Below, one piece after another: positions 48,418 to 58,300 of a stretch of 64,000 bases of DNA. The notes under the pieces were generated by a model that ran no database searches, was not told the DNA's origin, and saw only the letters and a list, made by a program, of their open reading frames with translations. The translations under genes were made by a program, and so were the position numbers. Source of the stretch: Fallopia convolvulus. Its lineage: Eukaryota > Streptophyta > Magnoliopsida > Caryophyllales > Polygonaceae. Each line of letters opens with the position of its first letter. Position 1 is the first letter of the stretch. The stretch is from NCBI GenBank assembly GCA_964016875.1, contig OZ024719.1, positions 29,238,679 through 29,302,678 of the forward strand, read 5' to 3'.

Positions 48418-48773
48418 GGAGAGGGCTAGAGGTAGGAGAAAGGTTAAAAGGGGCGGCACATGGGTAAGATAGAAGATAGATTTAGGTTAAAATTACTGAC
48501 CTGCCTGTTTGCCAATTCGGGTTGCCGACTTGGGTCGTTAACGACCCTGGGTTGGGTCGTTAATGAGCCGTCGTTGCCTTTCTTGAGTGATTTACGAGCC
48601 CAACTCCTGTATCTTGTTAATTAAAAAAACTATCCTATTTTTCTATCCTAAAGGCTACTAAACTCAAAAGAAAGCTAAGAAAAAGAAGAAAGAAAACTAA
48701 AACTATACTAAATGTGGGTTGCCTCCCGTAAGCCCTATTTTTAACGTCGTTAGCCCGACGTACTTACCTTGGC

Positions 48774-49753
48774 TCAATGTGGCTCTTTTGCGGCTATGTT
48801 AGGGTCTTGACGTACCCCATACTTAGCTTTGTAGGCATTATTGGCTTGAGTCACTAAATTTGGTCCTTTATCTTCTATCAGTATGTTCGGTATTCCTACA
48901 TAAAGGTTAGTGATATCCAAAGACCAAGGTGGTCTGGACTCCTCTATAGCATATACAGTGGGGCATGGTGTAGGAACAAAATATGAAGAAGAGTCATAAC
49001 CAGTTCTAGTGAATTCATAGTTAGAGTACTCACCTTGATTATACCCTTGCATGTGGGACTCGGTAATGGGCCAAGGAGGTTCGGCAGGATCCTGTGTGAG
49101 ATTCTCATCCGCGTTTGTACTTGGAGAAGGCACGTTAGGAACAACTATGTCGAGTTCTGGCTGAGTTAACACGATCTGTGCAACCGCAGTTGGGTCATTA
49201 GCATTTTAGTTAAGGCTGAATTCCACGCGTTCCTCTCCAATATCAAAAGTGAGGAGTCATTTCCGCACATTGACCCTGGCACCTGCTGTAGCTAGGAATG
49301 GTCTACCTAGGATAATGGGGACATGAGGGTCTTTAGGCATATCGAGGACGATGAAATCATTTGGGATAAAGAATTTCCCAACTTGAATGGGATAGTCGTC
49401 CACGACTCCTGTGGCCTTTACGCTTGATCTGTCTACCATGTAGAGGTTCATCTCTACAGGTTCCAATGGTCCCATGTTGGCTTTCGACCAGATTGAAAGG
49501 GGAAGTCAACTAGCAATGGCGCCCATATCACATAGAGCTTTGAATTTATGGTCGCCTATGCCAATTGTTATGGCAAACCTCCCTGGGTCTCCTAGCTTTT
49601 CTGGTAGAGCAATAGATCGGACTTCATCTTGCAGCTCTGTGATGGATCTTTTCCTGCTAAGAATATCCTTCAAAAATTTCGTGTAAGCCGGCATTTCGCT
49701 TAGGGCCTCAGCGAATGGGATGGAAATATTAATGCCCTGAAGAATCTTTATGA
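48774..49753 (-). pseudogene. Protease region of element C
   Basis: One frame with several stops. ALSEMPAYTKFLKDIL lies near 49,700 and LGDPGRFAITIGIGDHKFKALCDMGA near 49,520-49,595, where the family's active-site DLGAS reads DMGAI. VPIILGRPFLATAGA lies near 49,280. A tail to 48,774 is Pro/Glu-rich. The frame aligns with the B protease. Upstream continuity with gag is broken at about 49,754 by a foreign segment. Confidence 0.78.
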
Positions 49754-50270
49754 TGTGATTCCATCTACCGAGTCATGGCCCCATGATTTGAGTGAAGATT
49801 CCAACCCTAAAGACAAGTCCAATTTGCACGATAAGGGAGGGTCTTCATTTGGACACATATCCAAGGTCGGTGTCCGAGGTGCTAAGGAGCCGAGTCAAGG
49901 CACGATGCTCTATTATTGGCGCATCACTCGAGAACATGCTAGGGCAATGCTTGACAAGATCAAGGAGGAGACTTCCCTCCAACAAAGAGTGATGAGTGAC
50001 ACAGAACAACCAAAAAGAGAGACTCCTTTCCATGGACTGGAACAACTCATTACCATCAAGTGTCCAATAGAAATGATGAACATATTGCAAGAACAGGAGG
50101 AAGTTGTGGAATTGTCTCCTAAAATCAAGCATCGTCCTACCATCACTCCTAGCTCCATGAACTCGTTGGCTACACCATGGATGGGTGCATTTCCTATGAT
50201 TCCTTCATGTTTGCCCTTCTTGCTCCATTAGGAGGACGAGGCTGTTTTAGTCACTCAAAGCGGTGATTAC
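49754..50270 (+). other. Foreign segment within the gag-protease linker of C
   Basis: About 520 bp with no counterpart in A or B. It is open on the plus strand (49,755-50,231, 158 codons), opposite to C, with motifs ITREHARAMLDKIKEE and EMMNILQEQEEVVELS. The first resembles the TR-RAK segment found in linkers of other plant gypsy polyproteins, so it may be a fragment of another element. No clear target duplication was seen; borders are approximate. Confidence 0.45.
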
Positions 50271-51948
50271 ATTCCTTTTCTTGTGGAGGCCAAGAAGGAT
50301 TGAGAAAAGGGCTTGGATCAGAAAACTTACCTGGATTAGGGTCGTTGACAACCCTGGGAGCCTCGTCACCATGGTGTGCTGGTTCGGTACTCGCTCTCGC
50401 TAGGTCGTTACCGAGCTGAACCGTGGCATCCTCTTCAGTCTTTTCCTTACATTGGACACGCTCCGGTAGTGTATTTCCGCTCCTAAGGTGTACCGCTGCT
50501 ATTTGTCCCCTAGGGTTCTCCTCGGGACGGCCCGGGAGTTGCCCTTGTGGTCTTGGAATCTGTGCAGCAAGGTTCCCTAGTTGGGAGTCGACATTCTTCT
50601 TCCATATTTAAAACTCTCCCCATCTTTTGTTTTGATTGTTAAGGTTGGAATGGATTCCGCTAATGCCTTCCTGTAACCCTTGTAACCATGATGGTGGCTC
50701 TTGATATCCTGGAGGTCGATATGGTGCAGGTCTCCTATCCGGTGGGGATGCTGCATAGTTGGCATTCGGAATTTGGTTGCCCCATGTTGAATAATTGTTT
50801 GACCTATCAAAATTACTAGGCTGGTTTCTGTATGGGCCTCTCATATAGTTCACTTCAGCGTATGTCTCAGCGGCTCTCACCTGCTCTATGTTAGTGTAAG
50901 CAGAAGTACTATGGGCAAAAGAGCCACACTCGTGACAAGATTGAGAGGATTTTAGGAAACTTACCTCCTTTTTCAAGGAGTTGACTTCGTCTTTCAGAAA
51001 TTGATTTTTGACATCTGGGTCAACATCGTCCTTGTTGGGCATGTAGACACGCCTCTGGGGCTAGGGATATTGAAGGGTACCATACATGGCATCATAGTTA
51101 GACAGCTTGTCCAACAATTCCCATGCAGCCATGGGCTCCATCTCTATAAAACCGCACGCTGTATGCATGTTGAGGCGGTTCTTCGTCTCTACATTGATAC
51201 CCTGGAAAAAGATTTCTTGAAGCACATATAAGGGTTGCCCATGAGTGGGGCACTTTCTAAGCATCTCTTTAAATCTTTCCCATGTTTCAACGAAAGTCTC
51301 ATTAGGCAGCTGGTGATAGAAGGTGATGCGCTTTCTCAGCTCCGTCGTCTTGGCAGGAGGGAAAAACTTTGTAAGAAATTGATCATACAAATTCTTCCAA
51401 GTCTTGATAGACTTAGGAGGTAAGTTCTCCAACCAGCTCAGGGCCTTTCCAGTAAGAGACCACCTGAAAGCTTTTAACAGAACATATTCAAGTGAGAAAC
51501 CTTCAGCAGCTATGGTGTCACATAAATCAAGAAAATTCCTAATATGTTCCATAGGGAACTCAGTAGGTTTCCCTTCAAACTGAGCCCTTTTGATCAAGGA
51601 TATAAATTAAGACTTAATCTTAAACGGTTTCTCTATCTTTGGAAGCACAATTGGAGACTCTGGCACCCTCAGTTCCAGATGCATGTATTCTTTGGCATTC
51701 CTCGGATAGGCATTCAGCTCTTCCTGTAGACGGGCACTGTTGAGTTGTTGACGCTCAGCCTCGGCAGTAGCAGCTTCTTTCTCGGTCTTTAAAGCTTCCA
51801 TGTGCCTCTGTAGTTCAGCCATCTGACGAGTCATCTCCTCGGGCGTAGCCATCGCTCGGTTCTCTCGGCATCTACGGTGCAGGGAACGTTCAGGTTCTGA
51901 ATAATAACCGACGTTTTCAAATTCGAACCTTCGACTTCCAACTGGCAT
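50271..51948 (-). pseudogene. gag: gag of element C
   Basis: ATG at 51,948 (MPVGSRRFEFENVG) is followed by a charged coiled coil, then the gag core (LIKRAQFEGKP, TWKNLYDQFLTKFFPPAKT, LQEIFFQGIN) and a zinc-knuckle remnant CHECGSFAHSTSAY whose last Cys is Tyr. In-frame stops occur at about 51,604, 51,058 and 50,608; the linker (LRSGNTLPE) continues the same frame to the foreign segment. It aligns with A and B gag throughout, at clearly lower identity. Confidence 0.85.
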
Positions 51949-52040
51949 ACGCTGAGAAAACAGAAAAAGAAAATAAAAATTAAAAAAAAACGGGGTCGCC
52001 CTATTCCCAGACCCACAGATAAACAAACAAACACTGTTGC

Positions 52041-52060
52041 TTCCCCGGCAACGGCGCCAA
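52041..52060 (-). other. Primer-binding site of element C (tRNA-Asp)
   Basis: In minus sense TTGGCGCCGTTGCCGGGGAA, 2 bp from the LTR; matches the complement of the plant tRNA-Asp 3' end. Confidence 0.88.
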
Positions 52061-52062
52061 TT

Positions 52063-53538
52063 TGTTGAGAGGGTTTATTGACAACAAATAAATTTATAGT
52101 CAAGACCCCGCTGAGTATAGGGGAGTCAGGATCGTTCCACGGGAAGCACGGTTGTTTGTCTATCAAACTACTAAGAAAAATAAAACAAAGCAAAGCAACA
52201 CAACACACTCACGACCAACCTCGTTAACGACTATGTCAAGGTCGTTAACGAACCTGGATAACACTACGAAAACACACACTAACGACCTAAGAACAAGTTC
52301 GTTACTGAGACAACGAACTTAGTAACGAATATAACCGAAGACATTCAAATAAGAACAAAAATCGAGGACAAGGGTTACCACAACATAGCCATGCATGTAA
52401 ACTCGTAAGAAGATAAAGATCATGCTTTTAAATAGATAAATTCATCAACTTTCTTTGATTAGAAAGCAAATCAATCTACTCTAATAAATTAATTCACTCA
52501 ATCACTTGTTTTGGATCCAAAGCTCGAAACTTTCGCAATCGAACAATATCAACCTTCAAGCCTATAACTTTCTCTTTCAATCAAGTCAAAAATCAAATTA
52601 CCCTGATTCTCATCTAGGCAAAAACACAACAAGTAATCTAAAAATAGATAGAAGGCATTCAACACATCATCTTACTCATAAAACCATGCATAACTATGTC
52701 GGGTTTAACCCCGACCCTAGATAGGAAAACTACTCACTACTCATAACTATAAAGCAAACAACTTCAATAAGAGAAAACATTGAAAACAAAACTACTTCAA
52801 ATTAATAAGAAAATATCGTCTTACAGACTTCGGAAGAAAATCGAAAACAACAAGAACACTGAATCGAAAACACAATTAACGACCATAGCTTCACTCTCGT
52901 TCCACCTCGGTTCCTTCTCTCCTCTGACTCGACTCTCTCTCAGCTCTTCCAATCCGTCTATTCCTTGAACCCCCCCCCCCCCAGGCTAGAAAAGAAGGGT
53001 ATTTATACTAATAAAGCTATCTAATAAAAAAGGCTAGAAGATAAAAACTTTCCTAAAAGATAGAAACTAACTCTAAAAGATAGAAATAAAACCTAGAAAG
53101 ATAACAAGACCTAAAATATAATAACCCTAAAACTCATTAAAAACCCTACCGACACGGAATAAATTTTCGCATAGGGTCGGTAGACATCATAACGAACTCT
53201 CAAAGAACTCTATATCTAAGCCTCGTTAACAACCCTTAACAGCCTCGTTAACGAGCCTGGATTTGGCTTTCTTCAATACTTCAACTCCAAAAATCTTGAC
53301 TTCGACTCCTTTATCTCGTATTCTTCCGTCCTCCACCATAGCACTCCAATCAACTCCAAAAAGCACCGTTTCCTTGCTAAAAACCTACAAAAAAGACACA
53401 AAACGGAGTAGCTTCCGTACTTCTCACAAAATATGCAAAACCATCCAAAAACACACAAAACTAACTCTAAAACTACTAATACTAAACCTATCAAACTAAG
53501 AAAACACACTAAAAAATATACCAAAAACACGAACATCA
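52063..53538 (-). repeat. 5' LTR of element C (1,476 bp)
   Basis: Termini TGATG...AACA in minus sense. Contains TATAAATA near 52,996-53,003 and TCGTTAACGA words at about 52,219-52,250 and 53,222-53,255. A C-run lies at about 52,970-52,982. Confidence 0.92.
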
Positions 53539-54111
53539 AACCTTGTCTTCAATCTCAGTCTTAACAGTGCTAGCTAACTCTGGTGTTTCCTTGAGCAGTT
53601 GGTAGGTGTTTTCTCGAGCACTTGTCATGCCATTAAACTCATTAAAAACCCTACCGACACGGAATAAATTTTCGCATACGAAGTCTCGAAAAACTCTATA
53701 TCTAAGCCTCGTTAACGACCCTTAACATCCTCGTTAACGAGCCTGGATTTGGCTGTCTTCAACTCCAAAAATCTTGACTTTGAATCCTTTATCTCATATT
53801 CTTCCGTCCTCCACCATAGCACTCCAATCAGCTCCAAAAATCACCGTTTCCTTGCTAAAAACCTACAAAAAGACACAAAACGGAGTAGCTTCCATACTTC
53901 TCACAAAATATGCAAAACCATCCAAAAACACACAAAACTAACTCTAAAACTACTAAAACTAAAACTATCAAACTAAGAAAACACAGTAAAAACTATACCA
54001 AAAACACGAACATCAAAACTTGTCTTCAATCTCAGTCTTAACAGTGCTAGCTAACTCTGGTGTTTCCTTGAGCAGTTGGTAGGTGTTTTCTCGAGAACTT
54101 GTCATGCCATT
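53130..54111. repeat. Tandem duplication across the C/D junction
   Basis: Unit 1 (53,130-53,634, 505 bp) holds the end of C's LTR plus about 95 bp of D; unit 2 (53,635-54,111, 477 bp) repeats both with a small internal deletion. AAACTCAT occurs at both breakpoints (53,130-53,137 in the LTR; 53,635-53,642 and 54,112-54,119 in D), pointing to microhomology-mediated duplication after C inserted. Confidence 0.88.
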
Positions 54112-55063
54112 AAACTCATCAAGGCTCTCAGCTGATGCATTATTTTCAGCATGAGTAAACAATAAGTTTGATACGATCACATCAGAATTCCAAGCTAATG
54201 GAGGACCATGTTTTTCACCGGGATCAATACTCACACCTCTTTGCACCAACAAGTTATATAACCTCTTAGTTAAATCAGTAGACTCCTTATTAACAACCAA
54301 TAGGCCATTAGCATTCGACACATCACTCACCTCTAAAGCCTTCAAATTAGTTTGTTGCTCAAGCATTTCGTCGAGCACCTGGTGTGCATCCCAATCGGAG
54401 GGTTCCTTTGCTAAATTTTGCTTATTCTTTACCCCCAATTGAGTGGATTCTTCATCATAGATGACAACCTCACCATCATTCAGCTTCTCCCCAAGCAAGT
54501 ACTCGTCATTCATGACCATAGGAGAGCCATAATCAGACTTAATTTGGGCAATTTTCTAAGCATTCCAACTAATAACATCGTTTACACGATGGATCCCTAA
54601 TTTACAGCAGCCATGATGCTTATGACTGCATCTGCCGTTAAAATGATGATATGCCCAATCAACATCATGTTTATATCGAAATCGAACTCGAACATCAAAT
54701 CCACTCTCAATTGGTACCTATCTCACATCTTCAACCACTCCAATTTCAGAAAACTCGATATATCACTCTGTCGTCAACTAGATAGATCAGAGAGTGAACT
54801 TTAACAAGCATCGTTCGGTCTCGTTGGCCATTTTCAAAAGCTCTGAAGTCCACGGTGGTCGATCCGATGGCCTTAGCAACTGAGCTAGAGCTGCTATGGA
54901 ATCCTTCAAGTCTTGAATGTCCCTATCATGTTTCTCTTGGGCTGCTTCACGTACTCTGTCATGATGTTCCTTTTCGGCACGGTCAATTTTGCTTGCATCT
55001 CTTTCAATTTCCGGATAGATTTTGCAGGTTCCATGATTCAGGTGAGCTAGGCGAAGGAACGAC
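54112..55063 (-). pseudogene. 5' coding relic of element D
   Basis: Two stretches on the minus strand: a short charged helix near 54,840-55,020 (HDRDIQDLKDSIAALAQLL), typical of a gag N-terminal coiled coil, and an open stretch from 54,519 down to 54,112 that extends into the duplicated block, with SIDPGEKHGPPLAW near 54,215. No family was recognised. The frames continue beyond element C at about 41,000. Confidence 0.45.
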
Positions 55064-55076
55064 GGCTCTGATACCA
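55064..55076 (-). other. Primer-binding site of element D (tRNA-iMet)
   Basis: In minus sense TGGTATCAGAGCC, complementary to the initiator tRNA-Met 3' end, 1 bp from the LTR. Confidence 0.8.
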
Positions 55077-55077
55077 A

Positions 55078-55453
55078 TGATGCAGGTTAACCAAGGATAT
55101 ATCCAATTTAGGAGCCAAAGAGCTCGAGAAATCAGATTACAGGTAGCCTAGGGTTAGTGGGGAGATAGAATCACCAACCAATGACTAGCTACAGGTACAA
55201 TCAAATTGATTGAAGAAAATCAGAGAGCATTGAGGGTTGAGAAAGATACTATTTCATTGATTAAGAGGCAAACCATACAAACGAGCTTTTATAGCTTAGC
55301 AACTAGGTTACTAGAAAGGGAAAACTAAGAATCGGGTTTCACAAAATTAACATGGGTGTGAAACGGGATTGACAACAAAGTGACATAAACCGGGAATAAT
55401 GCTAAATAACAGATATTGAATGTTTGTGCTGAATTCAAATTCGCACTGTAACA
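55078..55453 (-). repeat. 5' LTR of element D (376 bp)
   Basis: In minus sense starts TGTTACAGTGCG and ends TGCATCA. The middle contains a block absent from the 3' LTR. Confidence 0.75.
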
Positions 55454-56178
55454 CAAATAGAGAAAGAGAGAGGGAAACGCGACAAAGCAAGGAACCAGAT
55501 CCAAAAGTAGAGAGACTAAAGACGAAGCAAATAACTCGGAGAAAGAATTCGAATCACCGCCAGCATTGGAAGGAACCAGAGAGAATCAGGACTGAATGAC
55601 AGAGTCGGAGAAAGAATCTGGATTCTTCACCCCAACCCTCAAATCTAACCCTCAGAATCTAAGATCTAGAACAAATAATATCAGAAAAGGGGCAATGCGC
55701 CCTAATTGCTAAGATAATGCTAATTAATCCACAATTAGAGCACCTCCCACAAATTCTCTATTATTTTTTTTCAATATGGAGAACTAAATCTCATATTCTC
55801 TAGAAACAATTATAGTCTAACTTCAACAAATTCTCCATTTTAAAAAATCATATGTATATTAATATTATTTTTATTTATATAATGCTATAAAATCTCCAAT
55901 TGGAAGAAGACATGATTACATATACATTTAATGCATTCTCTAAATCTTTTTGAAGAATTCCCTTAGAGGATGACCAAGAGCTTCCCTATATGTATTGGTA
56001 TTTGTGATTTTAGAGAATATTAGCTTTTTTTAGTCCAATAAATTCTCTATCCCATTTTTCAAAATAGGGATGGAGGGGGGGAAATGAAATATTTTCCCTA
56101 AATTTAGAGAATTCTCCAAATGTATTTGGAGAATGAATTAAATGTGGGTATTATACATGTAAGCATGCAATTGGTTAT
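55454..56178. other. Flank of element D; possible MITE remnant
   Basis: The first 250 bp is purine-rich and could continue sequence left of 38,823. From about 55,740 to 56,150, AT-rich sequence carries inverted blocks of TTCTCTA/TAGAGAA and CTCCAAAT/ATTTGGAG, suggesting a decayed MITE without clear ends. Confidence 0.35.
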
Positions 56179-56301
56179 TGTAACACCCTTATACCCTATG
56201 ACGTATACTTTGTAATAACTTATTTCACATATAAACATATAATTCACATATAACGACTATCCACGTAAACATATAACAAAACTAACAACCATATACGGTT
56301 G

Positions 56302-56302
<1 letters not shown>

Positions 56303-56340
<38 letters not shown>
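56303..56340 (+). repeat. (CA)n microsatellite
   Basis: GCGCGC followed by about 15 CA units. Confidence 0.9.
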
Positions 56341-56341
<1 letters not shown>

Positions 56342-57002
56342 GTTCTATGTCGTTACTTCTTATGCTAATTCGTCTATTACTCTAACTTTATTACAACACA
56401 AAAGTCTAAGATAAAAAATGAGGAGGAGAAGGTTACATCGAGCTTCAGTCGGCCGACCTGTATGAATGTGCCCTCTAAAAGAGACACACGTCAGAAAGTT
56501 CTAGCTAAACCTGAAAAATTGTATTGCGATTTGAGTGAGTCGCATACTTAGTGAATATAAATCATCATCAATTATTTCACATAGAGTCAACATTTAGTCC
56601 ATGTACATATACATACATATTATATATATATATATATGAATTCACCATCCAAATGCAAATGCTGATGTATCCGATCTATTTTTCTATGAACTGTTCAAGT
56701 TTGAATCTGCCCCGGGTTTCCATTATCGACATTTTTCAATATACCAACTTTTCCTTTTTTTCCATATACCAACCTTTTTTCCATTACGACTTTTAGGCAT
56801 CTTAGGCCTCATTTGCTCATATACCATCTCTTAGGCATCTTAGGCCTCATGTATGACCCGTAGGTCTCCTCTGTATAAAAATTCAGGGCAAGACAGTCAC
56901 ATATCCTTTTAATCTCATGCAATATGCTATGCAATCAAGTGCATCATGTAACCATATATCATATGCCATCTGCTAACATACTTTTTGTTCAAACAACTCT
57001 GG

Positions 57003-57145
57003 AAATTTTAAGAGCTATCACATATAGCACATATATTCATATAACTCATATAACACATGTACCCATATAGCACATATAACACATATATCCATATAAATCC
57101 ATATAGCACATATATTCATATTTCACATATAGCACATATAGTTGA
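57003..57145 (+). repeat. Minisatellite of CATATAGCACATA-type units
   Basis: About ten imperfect units of 11-16 bp (CATATAGCACATATATTCATATAA and variants). Confidence 0.75.
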
Positions 57146-57759
57146 ATCTCCGGTATATACTCATCTGTTCAAGACAAATACTATATCTCTCCCCCTTGAC
57201 TCTAACCACGATCTATCACTTGTGTTCCTATATGTAACCCAATGCAAATTAGGCTATTTACTCTTATACACTCTAACCCTAAATGCAATAAAATAACAGT
57301 ATGCATTATAACTTTTTGTGCATAATTCCAAATCCTTTAAAATTTGAAAACAATAAACTATATATAGAAGAACATTTTTCTAGTTCAAACCTTTATGAAA
57401 AACTTGACCAAATGACTCCATAATATGATTACAAGGCAACAGCCTAAAATTACTCTGAAATCTTTTACTGAATATAAATTCAATATCGAAAACATCCTCT
57501 GAGAATTATAAATTGACTGATTTTAAAATCAAAAGCAACTGTAGATCTAGATCTAGAAAAATCAATGAAATCTAAATAAATCATTAACTAATTAAAAAAT
57601 TAACAAATCACACTTATACTTCAGGATTAAAATCCAATAGAAGAAATCTTGTACCAGAATAACAAAACGAGATCAAATATCAAACTTTTATTTGCCTTTC
57701 TCTCCTCTCGTGTCTTCCTCTGCTTTCCTCTGTATGTTTTCTTCACATAGAAGAATGAA

Positions 57760-57762
<3 letters not shown>

Positions 57763-57847
<85 letters not shown>
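57763..57847 (+). repeat. Compound (CA)n(TA)n microsatellite
   Basis: About 14 CA units directly followed by about 26 TA units. Confidence 0.9.
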
Positions 57848-57850
<3 letters not shown>

Positions 57851-58071
57851 ATAGAAGACAAGTTCTACTTCAAAAACCAATTTCCACCCTCCAAATTCCT
57901 TTACTACAAACTTCACCCTGAAATAATTAAAAATTAACTTTTACTTAAAAATCTTTTAAACTATAATAAACTTAATTAGAAAATAAATATTACCTTGTCA
58001 ATATGCCATGCATATGCTTCTAATATTATACGAATGCAAAATGACTATGCACTTTGGTCGGGGATGTTACA

Positions 58072-58300
58072 ATCCTCCCCCTCTATAAGAATTTTGTCCT
58101 CAAAATTCGCTATCTCTTCATATGATGCAGTATGATAGGGAATCAATTACCATTAAACAAATGTGGATGTGACTTTCTCATCTTATTCTCAGTTTCCTAA
58201 GTCGTTTCCTCTATACCATGATTCTTCCAAATTACTTTAACCATCCGAATCTCCCTATTCTGCAACTGTTTAATTCTGTAGTCCACTATCATGATTGGTT
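58072..58300 (-). pseudogene. Chromovirus pol C-terminus (chromodomain region)
   Basis: Minus-strand reading near 58,190-58,290 gives DYRIKQLQNREIRMVKVIWKN-like sequence followed by HGIEETT, which fits the chromodomain of plant chromoviruses. Homology is lost right of about 58,300, so the element is truncated. Confidence 0.65.

Larger units (their letters stand above)
41002..53538 (-). mobile_element. Athila-type non-autonomous element C, nested in D
   Basis: LTRs at 41,002-44,349 (3', containing a hAT-like insert) and 52,063-53,538 (5'). Target duplication AACCT lies at 40,997-41,001 and 53,539-53,543. Minus-strand order: LTR, tRNA-Asp primer site, gag, foreign segment, protease, conserved GGGAGGCAACCC element, internal promoter and intron, ORF-1-like gene, purine tract, LTR. 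Related to B by gene order, gag sequence and polypurine context but a different family in the LTRs. The LTR pair differs by about 5% or more in the stretch compared by eye, so C is older than B. Confidence 0.93.
38823..55453 (-). mobile_element. LTR element D, non-autonomous, host of nested element C
   Basis: Direct repeats 38,823-38,998 and 55,078-55,453 share long matching blocks (GGTTAACCAAG-ATATATCCAATTTAGGAGCC, then TGACAACAAAGTGACATAAAC to CAAATTCGCACT). The right copy borders a tRNA-iMet primer site in minus sense. Flanks TAAAT (38,818-38,822) and CAAAT (55,454-55,458) are a near-match 5-bp target duplication. With C removed the element is about 4.1 kb and encodes no recognised RT, integrase or protease. 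Confidence 0.75.
56179..58071 (-). repeat. LTR of a Ty3/gypsy chromovirus (3' LTR, minus)
   Basis: Termini TGTAACA...TGTTACA are typical of plant chromovirus LTRs. Right of 58,071 the minus-strand sequence reads as the usual end of pol and polypurine tract (TTTTGAGGACAAAATTC, then a GGGGGAGG tract). It holds two microsatellites and a minisatellite, so part of its 1.9-kb length may be secondary expansion. Confidence 0.65.
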
